A stretch of 64,000 nt of DNA from Rhizobium sp. Q54 (GTDB lineage: Bacteria > Pseudomonadota > Alphaproteobacteria > Rhizobiales > Xanthobacteraceae): NCBI GenBank assembly GCA_945907045.1, contig CAMDSH010000001.1, positions 62,001-126,000 of the forward strand, read 5' to 3'. The translations under genes were made by a program, and so were the position numbers. Below the pieces are notes generated by a model. That model did not search any database. It was given only the letters and a program-made list of their open reading frames with translations, and had not been told where the DNA came from. Below are positions 8,639 through 17,273 of this stretch, one piece after another (position 1 is the stretch's first letter; each line of letters begins with the position of its first letter).

Positions 8639-9100
8639 TCAACCCATCATCGTGGCGGCGCGTTTGACCGCCTTGAGAATGCTGATGTGCGCGCCGCAGC
8701 GGCACTTGAGCCCTTCGAGCGCGTCCTTGATTTCGGCTTCGGTTGGCTTCTTCTTTTTTTCGAGAAACGCGGCTGCGGTCATGATCCAGCCGTTGATGCA
8801 GTAGCCGCATTGCAGCGCTTGTTCCTCAACATAAGCGGTTTGCAACGGATGCGGCTTTTCCGGCGTGCCGAGGCCCGCGAGCGTCACCACCTTGCCGTTG
8901 CCGATGGCGGAAACCGGCGTCACGCAGGAGCGGATCGGCTCGCCGTCGAGATGAACTGTGCAGGAGCCGCACTGGGCGAGGCCGCAACCGAAATGCGGAT
9001 TGTTGAGCCCGATATCGTTGCGCAGGGCGTACAGCAGCGGCATGTCCGGGTCGGCTTCGACCGTGTGGGATTTGCCGTTGACGTTAAGGCTGTACTTCAT
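8639..9100 (-). CDS. 2Fe-2S subunit of an IorA-type hydroxylase
   Basis: Small iron-sulfur subunit, 153 aa, standard length. The N-terminal plant-type ferredoxin cluster ligands are in HFGCGLAQCGSC plus a later Cys in IRSC; the C-terminal four-helix cluster uses LQCGYC and KCRC. It passes electrons from the molybdenum site of the following gene. The start at 9100 has AGGGAG eight bases upstream; 26 extra in-frame codons upstream look non-coding. It has no signal of its own and probably rides out with the Tat-targeted large subunit. No FAD subunit is present, as expected for the IorAB type, which uses a cytochrome or membrane acceptor. Confidence 0.93.
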   Translation of the reverse strand: MKYSLNVNGKSHTVEADPDMPLLYALRNDIGLNNPHFGCGLAQCGSCTVHLDGEPIRSCVTPVSAIGNGKVVTLAGLGTPEKPHPLQTAYVEEQALQCGYCINGWIMTAAAFLEKKKKPTEAEIKDALEGLKCRCGAHISILKAVKRAATMMG

Positions 9101-9217
9101 GATGGGCTCCCTGGGCAGTGGCGCCTTTGCCGGCGCTTGCGCGGCAAGGCTAGTCCCGCGCGGCGGTGTTGGGAACATGCCTGCGGCGTAAATTTGTCGT
9201 TGCAGGCAGGGAATAGT

Positions 9218-10255
9218 CTAGCGGAGAGGCTCGCTCGCCAGCCCTTGCACCGCAGCAAACAGGTCGCGCACCGATTGCTCGCCGATGTGTCGCGTGATGA
9301 ACACCACGCGGCTCGCGCGCTCATTGTGCGGCCAGTTCTCAAGTTCCACCGGCGGATGGGCAAGGTGCTGCACGAACTGGACGACGATTGGCCCGCGGCA
9401 GCCCTCGACGTTGAGCAAACCTTTGACGCGCAGCAAATCCGTGCCGCGCAGCGCGATCAGCGTTTCCATCGCGCGTGCGAAGACGTTCCACGCCACTGGC
9501 GCGGTATCTCCCATGACGAAGCTGGAAATGCCGTCGCTGTGTGCGGCCTCCGCGACAAAACCCTGATGCTGATTTTGCGAGGCGGCATTCGACTCAACGA
9601 GCAGTCGCGGATCGAGCACGCCATCGATCGCGACCTCGATGCTGGCGTGCGGATTAAGCTCGCGCAGTTTGGCGGTGAGCGCCGCCGTCATGGAGGCATC
9701 GGCAAGATCGGTCTTGGTGACGATCAGTCTGTCGGCGAGGATCGCCTGTTTGCGCGCTTCTGCCAGTTGTTCGAGCGCAGCCAGGCCGTTCATCGCATCG
9801 ACGACGGTGGCCACCACCTCGACATGAAATTCGGAACCGAGCGCGCGGTCGGTGGCGAAGGTTTGCAGAATCGGGCTTGGATCGGCGAGGCCGCTGGTTT
9901 CGATCACGATGCGGTGGAAATCCGGAACTTGACCGCGCTCGCGTTCGGCCACCAGACGGCGCAATGCGTTTTGCAGATCGGAGCGCGTGTTGCAGCATAG
10001 GCAGCCGTTGCCGAGCAGCACGGTTTCGTCCGCGGATGAGCGCAGCAGTTTGTCGTCAATGCCGACCGCGCCGAATTCGTTGACGATCACCGCGGTGCCG
10101 TGTCCCTCCTGCGTTGTCAGAAATCGCCGCAGCAGCGTTGTTTTGCCTGCGCCGAGGAATCCCGTGACGATGGTCACCGGAATGCGAGGGCCGCGCTCGC
10201 GCCGTTGACGGCGGCCGAACTGACCCGCGGCGGGTGAGGAGAATGGCGCGTTCAA
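9218..10255 (-). CDS. CobW/COG0523-family GTPase (metal chaperone type)
   Basis: G3E-family GTPase, 345 aa. The P-loop GFLGAGKTTLL lies near residue 32, the metal-binding C-x-C-C motif (GCLCC) near residue 84, and the TKTD base-recognition motif near residue 160; the C-terminal CobW domain follows. Relatives deliver Zn, Co or other metals to client enzymes. The only workable upstream start is TTG at 10255, directly after the TGA of the preceding LVIVD gene, which implies coupling; a shorter form starting just before the P-loop cannot be excluded. It is next to the molybdenum hydroxylase genes, but no specific client is implied by sequence. Confidence 0.88.
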   Translation of the reverse strand: MNAPFSSPAAGQFGRRQRRERGPRIPVTIVTGFLGAGKTTLLRRFLTTQEGHGTAVIVNEFGAVGIDDKLLRSSADETVLLGNGCLCCNTRSDLQNALRRLVAERERGQVPDFHRIVIETSGLADPSPILQTFATDRALGSEFHVEVVATVVDAMNGLAALEQLAEARKQAILADRLIVTKTDLADASMTAALTAKLRELNPHASIEVAIDGVLDPRLLVESNAASQNQHQGFVAEAAHSDGISSFVMGDTAPVAWNVFARAMETLIALRGTDLLRVKGLLNVEGCRGPIVVQFVQHLAHPPVELENWPHNERASRVVFITRHIGEQSVRDLFAAVQGLASEPLR

Positions 10256-11500
10256 TCAGAAATCCATCTCAAGGATGTAAAGCCCGCCGGTGTGGCGGTC
10301 GACGGTGTAAACGATCTTGCGCTCGTCAACGAACACGTCGTTGAGTTGCACGGAGTTGGCGGGCGTGCCCTTCGGCGCCGGCGGCACGAAGGCGGCGACT
10401 TCCTTCGGCTGATACGGATTGGAAATGTCGTAGGCACGCAAGCCGCCGTTGAAGAACGTGCCAAGCACGATCTCGTCGGAATTCCACGCGGTGGGGAGCG
10501 GCACGTTCTCGTGGATGTTGTGCGCGCCGAAGCGCCCGCCACGGCCCGAAAATGCATCGACCGGCGGCATCGGGCAGGTCGCAATCGGCACAAGATGCTT
10601 TTCCTCGCGTGCGTCGAGAATCCAGATCAGCTTCGGCCAGTCCTTGGCGGCGTTCTCGGTCGACTCGTCGGTGACGATCATCAGGTTGCGGTCGAACAGC
10701 GGCATTACCGTATGCATGAAGCCGGAATAGGGCGGCGAATTGGTCCAGTGAGAAATCGGCTTCGGCTTGGACTTGTCGGAGATGTCCATCACGTACATGC
10801 CGCCGTCGATGTAAGCGAGATACATGCGGTCAGGACGTTGCGGATAGACGTTGGTGTTGTGCGCGCGATAACCCTTGTCGAGCGCATGACGCGCCGGCGG
10901 TTTTGCACTGTCGCCCTCGCGCGTGCCGGGCATCCACCAGCGGCCGGCTTCCACGGGTTTAGACGGATTTCGCACGTCGAAGCAGCGGTAGAACTGATCG
11001 TCGAGCGGATGCGTCGGCTTGAAGTCCGCCGCGCCTGAGGCCATGTGGACGTATTCGCCGTCGCAGAACCACAATTGATGCACGCCGCGCGAGTTCGCGC
11101 CGGAGCAGTCGGTGAACGAAATCGATTTCGGTTTTTCCGGCACCGACACATCGAACAACTCGAATCCGGCCGGCTTTTGCCCGACCTTCTGCGTCTGATA
11201 GGCGACCGCCATGATGTCGCCGGTCAATTCCAGCGAATTGGAGCGCATGAAGGCCTGTGGCAGATCGGTCTGCACCACCACTTTGGGTTTGCGCGGATCG
11301 GAGACATCGACGCCGGTGAAATTTTTCGGCGCGCTTTCGTGCGCCAGCCAGATAATGCGGCGGCCGTCCTTGGCGATCTGCACCGACATGCCTTCGCCCA
11401 TGCCGCCGAAGCCGCCGAGATCGTGCTGCGCCAGCAACTTGAAATTCCAGGATGTGGCTTCGGCTGAATTGGGCCCAAGCGGATTATTCGCGGTCGCCAT
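10256..11500 (-). CDS. LVIVD-repeat (beta-propeller-like) protein
   Basis: 414 aa protein with repeated segments of the form 'G-h-Y-V-x-D-I-S-(D/N)-x-x-K-P-K-x-h', for example YVMDISDKSKPKPISHW and AYDISNPYQPKEVAAF, plus VDVSDPRKPKV and LFDVSVPEKPKSI. These are LVIVD repeats, thought to build a beta-propeller. No signal peptide is visible, so it may be cytoplasmic. The ATG at 11500 is chosen because GGAG lies about eight bases upstream; an ATG eight codons earlier has no site. The next gene downstream, the CobW GTPase, abuts its stop. Function of this family is unknown. Confidence 0.85.
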   Translation of the reverse strand: MATANNPLGPNSAEATSWNFKLLAQHDLGGFGGMGEGMSVQIAKDGRRIIWLAHESAPKNFTGVDVSDPRKPKVVVQTDLPQAFMRSNSLELTGDIMAVAYQTQKVGQKPAGFELFDVSVPEKPKSISFTDCSGANSRGVHQLWFCDGEYVHMASGAADFKPTHPLDDQFYRCFDVRNPSKPVEAGRWWMPGTREGDSAKPPARHALDKGYRAHNTNVYPQRPDRMYLAYIDGGMYVMDISDKSKPKPISHWTNSPPYSGFMHTVMPLFDRNLMIVTDESTENAAKDWPKLIWILDAREEKHLVPIATCPMPPVDAFSGRGGRFGAHNIHENVPLPTAWNSDEIVLGTFFNGGLRAYDISNPYQPKEVAAFVPPAPKGTPANSVQLNDVFVDERKIVYTVDRHTGGLYILEMDF

Positions 11501-11540
11501 TCTTCTCTCCGTAATAAAATTCAATTCCCTTTAACACGAA

Positions 11541-11562
11541 GGCCGGCGCGCGTGCGCCGGCC
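11541..11562 (-). terminator. Hairpin terminator after the ABC binding protein
   Basis: A nine-base perfect stem, GGCCGGCGC paired with GCGCCGGCC, with a four-base loop. It lies 37 bases beyond the stop of the minus-strand binding-protein gene and before the LVIVD gene. The following minus-strand bases (TTCGTGTTAAAG) are only moderately T-rich, so termination may be partial. Confidence 0.65.
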
Positions 11563-11599
11563 TCGCTATTGGTCACGGCATGCAAGCCATGCAGATCGC

Positions 11600-12592
11600 T
11601 CAGGCGCCCGCTTTTTTGAGGAAGTCGGTGCGGAAGGCCTTGTCCCAATCCGGAATGGCCTTGATCTTGTTTTCCTTCAGCAAAATTTCGGCGTGCTTCT
11701 GCATGTAAGGCTTGAGATCAGACGGCCAGCCGGGATCGACTTCGACGCGCGAGAGCGCTTTGGCGAAAGTGTCTTGCGACATCGTGTAACCCTTCGAGGT
11801 GTAGAAGCCATAGATCGTCTCGGCCACCTTCTTCGGGCTGTTCTTGAAGTCCTTGGCGACGTCGAGCCAGGCCTTGAGATAGGCAACGACGGTGTCGGGG
11901 CTCTTCTCGACAAACTCCGGCGTTGCCGCCATGAACACCGGTAACTTATCGAAGCTGTAGAAATCGACGAGCGTATTGCCGAGGCCATCTGCTTCCGCAA
12001 TCGCATTGTAGGGTTCGACAGTGACCATCGCATCGACGGTCTTCGCCGCCATCGCGGCGACCATGTTGTTCACGTCCATGCGGACTTCGTCGTAGTCGCC
12101 CTTGTTCAGGCCGGCTCCCTTCGCGATCTGATCGACGAAGATGTTGCCGGTGGATGAGCCGGTCTGGTTGGCGACCTTCTTGCCGCGTAGTTGCTCGATC
12201 TTGGTGATGCCGAGATCCTTGCGCGCCATCACGCGCGCGGTCTTGCCGACATATTCAATCATGGCGATGGCGATGAGGCCGCCTTTGTCGTGGCCGATGG
12301 AGAAAGAGGGACCGGCGTAAGTCCCCATGTCCACTTGCCGCGCCACCATCTGCTGCATGGTGAGATTGCCGGAGGCGACGGCGAATTCCTCGTACTTGAC
12401 GCCGTGTTTCTCCAGCAGGCCTGACTTGAGGAGATAATAGGTCGGCATTCCCCACATGTTGGTCTGATAGCCTTGGCGCACCGTCTCCAGTGCGAAGGCC
12501 GGTTGCGTGCCGCCCAATCCCGCCGCCAGCACGCCGGCGCTAGCGCCCGCGAGATATTGCCGCCGGGTCATTCCCGTGTGCAGAATTTTCAT
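11600..12592 (-). CDS. ABC transporter substrate-binding protein (NMT1/SsuA type)
   Basis: 330 aa periplasmic binding protein of the nitrate/sulfonate/taurine group. A Tat-like signal is present (TRRQYLAG with Arg10-Arg11, then an Ala/Gly-rich stretch ending AFALE). The NMT1 fold is indicated by GYQTNMWGMPTYYLLKSGLLEKHGV, a GKKVANQTGSSTGNI loop and PYNAIAEADGLG. The ribosome site GGGAGGA is clear. It is 57 bases downstream of its ATPase gene. The permeases fitting this system lie at 16482-18103, across a plus-strand island. Ligand could be a sulfonate, nitrate-like or aromatic acid; sequence alone does not decide. Confidence 0.9.
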   Translation of the reverse strand: MKILHTGMTRRQYLAGASAGVLAAGLGGTQPAFALETVRQGYQTNMWGMPTYYLLKSGLLEKHGVKYEEFAVASGNLTMQQMVARQVDMGTYAGPSFSIGHDKGGLIAIAMIEYVGKTARVMARKDLGITKIEQLRGKKVANQTGSSTGNIFVDQIAKGAGLNKGDYDEVRMDVNNMVAAMAAKTVDAMVTVEPYNAIAEADGLGNTLVDFYSFDKLPVFMAATPEFVEKSPDTVVAYLKAWLDVAKDFKNSPKKVAETIYGFYTSKGYTMSQDTFAKALSRVEVDPGWPSDLKPYMQKHAEILLKENKIKAIPDWDKAFRTDFLKKAGA

Positions 12593-12649
12593 CGTACATC
12601 CTCCCTTTGCGCTTTGGCCTTGTGCTTCACCGGCACAGGTTTTGTTCGT

Positions 12650-13435
12650 TCAGTGATGGGCTTTTCCGTTCGTCGGTTGCCCGGTTGCAGCCGGGCCGAG
12701 ATGGTGCAGCAGCTCTTTCTGAAATTCCAGAAACTCGATGCTGAGCGGATCGCGCGGCCGCTTCAGCTTGATCGGCACTTCGATCTTCACCGTGCCGGGA
12801 TGCGGCGTCATCACCACCACGCGATCCGCGAGGTAGACGGCTTCCGCCACGTTGTGCGTCACGTAAATCACGGTCTTGCGGGTCTCCCGCCACACATCCG
12901 CCAGCAGGCGCTGCATGTCGTCGCGCGTGAGGGCGTCGAGCGCCGCGAATGGTTCGTCCATCAGCAGCACCGCCGGATTGTAGGCGAGCGCGCGGGCGAT
13001 GGCGACCCTCTGCTGCATGCCGCCTGAGAGATGATGCGGATAGGCGTTGGCGAATTTTTCCAGCTTGACCAGTTGCAGCTGTTTGAATGCCGTCTGTTCG
13101 CGCTCTTCCTTTGGCACGCCCTTCATCTCAAGACCGAAAGCGACGTTCCCGAGCGCGGTGCGCCACGGAAACAGCTGGGCGAAATCCTGAAATACCACGC
13201 CGCGGTCCATGCCGTGACCGGTGACGGCCTTGCCGCCGATGCGGATTTCTCCGCCGGTGGGATGGATGAAGCCGGCGATGATATTGAGCAGCGTCGATTT
13301 TCCGCAGCCGCTGGGGCCGACCAGGCAGAGAAATTCCGACGTGTCGATATCGAAGCTGGCCGCCTGCACGCCGGAAACCTGGCCCGCAGGCGTGTCGTAG
13401 ACGAGCGAAACATCACGCACTTCGATATGGGCCAT
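12650..13435 (-). CDS. ABC transporter ATP-binding protein (SsuB/TauB type)
   Basis: 261 aa ATPase. Walker A GPSGCGKSTLL, Q-loop VFQDFAQLFPW, signature LSGGMQQRVAIARAL, Walker B LLMDEPFAALD and the switch His in IYVTHNV are all intact. It belongs to the nitrate/sulfonate/taurine ATPase subfamily and drives uptake with the binding protein downstream and, presumably, the two permeases at 16482-18103. The start at 13435 is supported by AGGAG ten bases upstream; an in-frame ATG 18 codons earlier lacks a site. The 84-base divergent gap to the next gene must hold both promoters. Confidence 0.92.
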   Translation of the reverse strand: MAHIEVRDVSLVYDTPAGQVSGVQAASFDIDTSEFLCLVGPSGCGKSTLLNIIAGFIHPTGGEIRIGGKAVTGHGMDRGVVFQDFAQLFPWRTALGNVAFGLEMKGVPKEEREQTAFKQLQLVKLEKFANAYPHHLSGGMQQRVAIARALAYNPAVLLMDEPFAALDALTRDDMQRLLADVWRETRKTVIYVTHNVAEAVYLADRVVVMTPHPGTVKIEVPIKLKRPRDPLSIEFLEFQKELLHHLGPAATGQPTNGKAHH

Positions 13436-13519
13436 TGCCACGCCACTCCTACTCGTGTCCTCATAGATACTATATTTTCGGGCCGCCAACAGCGGGTCTA
13501 ACGAGCAGATCGCGTACGC

Positions 13520-14569
13520 ATGAATTTACTGGTTCTCCCCGGCGACGGGATCGGTCCCGAAATCACTGCCGTTGCTGCGGATGCGCTGCGTGCAGTGTCG
13601 GACCGTTTTCGGCTCGGCCTGCACTTGACGGACGATGTGGTCGGGCACGAGAGCCTGCGCCGCCACGGCACGACGGTGCGGCCGGAGGTGCTGGAAGCCG
13701 CGCGCAAGGCCGATGGCCTGGTGCTGGGCCCGACGGCGGCTTTCGAGTTCCGCGACCAGATCAATCCGTCGATGTTCTTTCGCAAGAATCTGGATTTGTT
13801 CGCCAATATCCGCCCCTGCCGCACTTATCCGGGCCTTGCCGTGAAGGCGGGAGCTTTCGATCTGGTCGTGGTGCGCGAGAACACCGAAGGCTTCTACGCC
13901 GACCGCAACATGGAATCGGGGGGGAGCGAAATTCTCGTGACCAAAGATGTCGCCATCGCGATGCGGCGCATCACGCGCGTGTGCTGCGAGCGCATCGCGC
14001 GCGCGGCGTTCGATCTCGCGATGCGGCGGCGCAAACAGGTCACCATCGTGCACAAGGCCAACGTGCTGAAAGTCACCGACGGCATGTTTCTCGACGAATG
14101 CCGCAAGGTCGCCAAGGAATTTCCCGCCGTGAAGGTCGACGAGATCATTGTCGATGCCATGATGGCGCATGCCGTGCGCGCGCCGCAGCGCTTCGACGTT
14201 ATCGTTACCACCAATATGTTCGGCGACATCCTGTCCGATCTGACTGCGGAGCTTTCGGGAAGTCTCGGCCTCGGCGGCTCGCTCAATGCGGGCGCCGATC
14301 ATGCGATGGCGCAGGCCGCTCACGGCTCTGCGCCCGACATCGCGGGGCGCAATGTCGCCAACCCGTTTTCGCTGGTGCTGTCGGCGGCTTTGCTGCTGGC
14401 GTGGCATGGCCGGCGCAAGAAGCTGAAAGAGTTTGAAGCGGCGGCGTCTGCGATTGAGCAAACGGTGGAAGCCGCAATTGCGGCAGGTGAGGTCACCCCC
14501 GATATCGGCGGCAAGCTCGGCACGCGCGAGACCGGCGCTGCGTTCGCCGCCCGTCTGCGCGCCGCATGA
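13520..14569 (+). CDS. Isocitrate/isopropylmalate dehydrogenase family protein
   Basis: 349 aa NAD-dependent decarboxylating beta-hydroxyacid dehydrogenase of the IPMDH/tartrate dehydrogenase family. Visible: LPGDGIGPEI at the start, VRENTEGFYADR, a KANVLKVTDGMF segment with the catalytic Lys, TTNMFGDILSDL with metal-binding Asp residues, and HGSAPDIAGRNVANPF in the coenzyme site. It is shorter and more divergent than true LeuB, and its neighbours are not leucine genes. It heads a three-gene plus-strand unit with a PDC-lactonase-like amidohydrolase (four-base overlap) and a Bug receptor. A role in breaking down a hydroxy-di- or tricarboxylate is likely; biosynthetic leuB is unlikely. Confidence 0.87.
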   Translation: MNLLVLPGDGIGPEITAVAADALRAVSDRFRLGLHLTDDVVGHESLRRHGTTVRPEVLEAARKADGLVLGPTAAFEFRDQINPSMFFRKNLDLFANIRPCRTYPGLAVKAGAFDLVVVRENTEGFYADRNMESGGSEILVTKDVAIAMRRITRVCCERIARAAFDLAMRRRKQVTIVHKANVLKVTDGMFLDECRKVAKEFPAVKVDEIIVDAMMAHAVRAPQRFDVIVTTNMFGDILSDLTAELSGSLGLGGSLNAGADHAMAQAAHGSAPDIAGRNVANPFSLVLSAALLLAWHGRRKKLKEFEAAASAIEQTVEAAIAAGEVTPDIGGKLGTRETGAAFAARLRAA

Positions 14570-15426
14570 GCGCGCCGCGCTGCGACAGCCACGTCCATGT
14601 GGTTGGCGATGCCGCGCGTTACCCGCAGGTCAGGGAGCGAAAATTTCTGGCAGGCGTGGCTGATCTGGCGGCATTACAAAAGCTTGCGGCTCCTTACGGC
14701 ATTTCCCGCTTCGTGATCGTGCAGCCGAGTTTCTACGGCACGGATAATTCGCTGTTGCTGGAAAGTCTGGATGCGCTTGGACAGCACGGGCGCGGCGTTG
14801 CGGTGGTCGATCCCGCGGCAATCTCGCGCGAGGAACTTGCGGACTACGCCCGGCGCGGCGTGCGCGGCCTGCGGATCAATATCTACAGCCAGCTCGGCGA
14901 GCCGCAGGCGCTCGATCAGACATTTGCCGCCATGGCGCGTCTCGCAAGTGATATGAATTGGCATGTCGAGATCATCGCCTCGATCGGCGATCTCACGCAT
15001 AACGCGGAGATGCTCGCCAAATCGCCGGCACCGGTCGTCATTGATCATTATGGCGTCTATGGACGCTACACGCCGGCAAGCGCCGAAGCACGACGCCTCC
15101 TCGATTTGATTTCTCTGCCGCATGTCTGGATGAAGCTGTCTGCGCCCTATCGGGTATCCGCGAATCCGATCGAGACGAAGCCCAATGCGGCGTGGCTGGC
15201 GGCGATACTTGAGCGCGCCAAGGATCGCTGCGTTTGGGGCAGCGACTGGCCGCATACGCCGGCGCATGAAACGCAGAAGGGCGGCGATATTCTGCTGCCC
15301 TATCGCGATCTGTCCTATGCGGCGCTTGCCGATGATTTTCTCGCCGCTCTCGGAGCTGCTGAGCTTGCCGAACAGATCATGGGCGAGAACCCCGCGCGGC
15401 TTTATGGCTTTCCGGGCTCTGGCTGA
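14566..15426 (+). CDS. Amidohydrolase family protein, 2-pyrone-dicarboxylate lactonase-like
   Basis: 286 aa metal-dependent hydrolase of the amidohydrolase-2 family. Metal-binding features: CDSHVHV near the N-terminus, H-V-E on an inner strand, VIDHYG mid-protein and the terminal GSDWPHT with the catalytic Asp. The order and the SDWPH(T) motif fit the LigI-like lactonases that open 2-pyrone-4,6-dicarboxylate. ATGA overlap with the preceding dehydrogenase gives coupling. LigI itself acts in protocatechuate/gallate 4,5-cleavage, and no other gene of that route is in the window, so the substrate is left open. Confidence 0.87.
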   Translation: MSAPRCDSHVHVVGDAARYPQVRERKFLAGVADLAALQKLAAPYGISRFVIVQPSFYGTDNSLLLESLDALGQHGRGVAVVDPAAISREELADYARRGVRGLRINIYSQLGEPQALDQTFAAMARLASDMNWHVEIIASIGDLTHNAEMLAKSPAPVVIDHYGVYGRYTPASAEARRLLDLISLPHVWMKLSAPYRVSANPIETKPNAAWLAAILERAKDRCVWGSDWPHTPAHETQKGGDILLPYRDLSYAALADDFLAALGAAELAEQIMGENPARLYGFPGSG

Positions 15427-15489
15427 GTGCCTTGTTTGCGCTATGATGCGGAGCGCTCCGCCAACGATAATAAAATCGGGAGGATGTCC

Positions 15490-16485
15490 ATGAAGCTGTT
15501 TTCACAGAACCGCGCCATCGCGACCGCGATTTTCGCCGCCGGATTTATCGGCGCCGCGTTCCCAAGCTGGGCGCAGACTTATCCGACCCGCTCAGTGCAT
15601 CTCATCGTCGCCTATTCGGCCGGCGGCACCGGCGACTTCGTGGCGCGCGTGATTTCGGACAGGCTCGGGCAAGCACTCGGCCACACCATCGTGGTTGAGA
15701 ATCGCGCAGGAGCGAGCGGCGCCATCGGCGCACGCAGCGTGATCAGCGCCGATCCCGATGGGCACACGCTGCTGATGGGACAAACCGGCGAAGTATCGAT
15801 CAATCAGCATTGGTTGAAAGACATCGGTTACAATCCCGACAAGGATTTGCAGCCGGTCGCGCTCGCGGCGGTCGTTCCGCTGGCGTTGGTCGTCCCCGCC
15901 AAGGCGCCGTACGCGACGATGGCGGATTATCTCAAGGCGCTGCGCTCGGGCGCGAAAGGCACGTTCGCATCCGCCGGAGTCGGCACGCCGGGTTATTTCG
16001 CGGGCGAACTGCTCAAGCTGCGGACCAAGAGCAACATCAACCACGTTCCCTACAAGGGCGCGGGCCCCGCGCTTAACGATCTCATCGGCGGCCATGTCGA
16101 TATGTATTTTCCCGGCTTCCCCGCGGCGGTGCCGCACATGAAGTCCGGCACGCTGAAAGTCCTCGCAGTGTCCTCGGTGAAACGCGCTTCCGCCGCGCCC
16201 GACGTGCCTACGGTCGCGGAAACGGCGGGAATCAAGAATTTCGACTTCACTTTATGGGCCGGGATATTCGCGCCGCGTGCGACGTCGAAAGCCGTCGTCG
16301 ACCGCTTGAACACCGAGATTAATAAAATTCTGGCCGATCCGGAGATCAAGAAAAGGCTCAACGAAGCCGGCGCCGAGGTCACGCCGATGTCGGTCGCTCA
16401 ATTCGCCGGCTTTGTGAAATCCGAGAGCGAAAAATACGTTGAGGTCATCAAGGAAGCCGGACTGAAGCCGGAGGGCAGCAACTAG
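15490..16485 (+). CDS. Bug-family tripartite tricarboxylate transporter receptor
   Basis: 331 aa periplasmic receptor. A signal peptide ending SWAQ leads into TYPTRSVHLIVAYSAGGTGD, the Bug family opening, followed by VVENRAGASGAIGA and the HVPYKGAGPALNDLIGGHVD segment. The ATG at 15490 has GGGAGG seven bases upstream; the ATG at 15484 abuts that site. It is third in the unit with the IPMDH-like and lactonase-like genes, so it probably supplies their carboxylate substrate. No TctA/TctB genes are present. Its stop TAG shares the palindromic CTAG with the stop of the convergent permease gene. Confidence 0.92.
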   Translation: MKLFSQNRAIATAIFAAGFIGAAFPSWAQTYPTRSVHLIVAYSAGGTGDFVARVISDRLGQALGHTIVVENRAGASGAIGARSVISADPDGHTLLMGQTGEVSINQHWLKDIGYNPDKDLQPVALAAVVPLALVVPAKAPYATMADYLKALRSGAKGTFASAGVGTPGYFAGELLKLRTKSNINHVPYKGAGPALNDLIGGHVDMYFPGFPAAVPHMKSGTLKVLAVSSVKRASAAPDVPTVAETAGIKNFDFTLWAGIFAPRATSKAVVDRLNTEINKILADPEIKKRLNEAGAEVTPMSVAQFAGFVKSESEKYVEVIKEAGLKPEGSN

Positions 16486-17273
16486 CTCTTCGCCACGCGC
16501 GCCATTCCCCAGCGCAGGATGGTGGCGCGCTCGATTGAACCGAACACCAGCCGTTCGAACACGAAGCCGATGCAGCCGATGACCGCGAGCGAAGCGATCA
16601 TCACGTCGGCGTTGAGAAATTCCTTGGCGTCGTAGATCACCCAGCCAAGGCCCCAATCCGACGTCGCGATCAATTCGGCGCCGACGACCGCGATCCATGA
16701 ACGCAGGAATGCTTGACGCAAGCCGGTGATGATAAACGGCGAGGCGCCGGGAATGATGACTTTCCAGAACAGTGAATTTTCGTCCGCACCCATCGCGCCG
16801 GCCGCGCGCAGCCATATCTGATTGACCGAGCGCACGCCGGTCCAGGCATTCAGCAGCATCGGGAACAGCGCCGCGTAGAACACGATGAGTATCGTCGTGG
16901 TGTTGCCGAGACCGAACCAGAGAATGAATATCGGCACCCAGGCGAGCGAGGGGATCGGCATCAACGCGCTCGCGAGCGGCATGAAAAACTGCTCGATCGC
17001 GCGGAAGCGGCCCATCAGAATTCCCAACGGCAGCCCGATGGCGACGGCCAGCCCGAAGCCGAACAGCATGCGGTAAAGCGTATAACCGGCGTGGCGTATC
17101 ATGCTGCCGTCAGCAATCATCGAGAACAGCGTGCCGCCGACTGTTGTCAGCGTTGGCAGCAGCGCGCGCGGAAAAAAACCGCTGCGCGCAATGATTTCAT
17201 AAAACGCCGCCGCGGCCAGAATCGTGACCGTAGCACGCATGATCGAACGCGCGTTCTGTGACGATGCGTTCAT
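16482..17273 (-). CDS. ABC transporter permease (SsuC/TauC type)
   Basis: 263 aa inner-membrane permease with about six predicted helices. The EAA-like cytoplasmic loop is around NQIWLRAAGAMGADENSLFWKVIIPGASPFIITGLRQAF, the usual ATPase-docking site. N-terminal helices and PSLAWVPIFILWFGLGN are typical of the nitrate/sulfonate/taurine group. Its start overlaps the stop of the paralogous permease by four bases. Together the two probably form a heterodimeric channel. The matching ATPase and binding protein (11600-13435) lie on the same strand beyond a 3 kb plus-strand island. Confidence 0.9.
   Translation of the reverse strand: MNASSQNARSIMRATVTILAAAAFYEIIARSGFFPRALLPTLTTVGGTLFSMIADGSMIRHAGYTLYRMLFGFGLAVAIGLPLGILMGRFRAIEQFFMPLASALMPIPSLAWVPIFILWFGLGNTTTILIVFYAALFPMLLNAWTGVRSVNQIWLRAAGAMGADENSLFWKVIIPGASPFIITGLRQAFLRSWIAVVGAELIATSDWGLGWVIYDAKEFLNADVMIASLAVIGCIGFVFERLVFGSIERATILRWGMARVAKS

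Noticed and set aside
13520-14569. Assignment as biosynthetic leuB
   Set aside because: No leuCD or leuA is nearby, the sequence is divergent, and the operon partners are a lactonase-like hydrolase and a Bug receptor.
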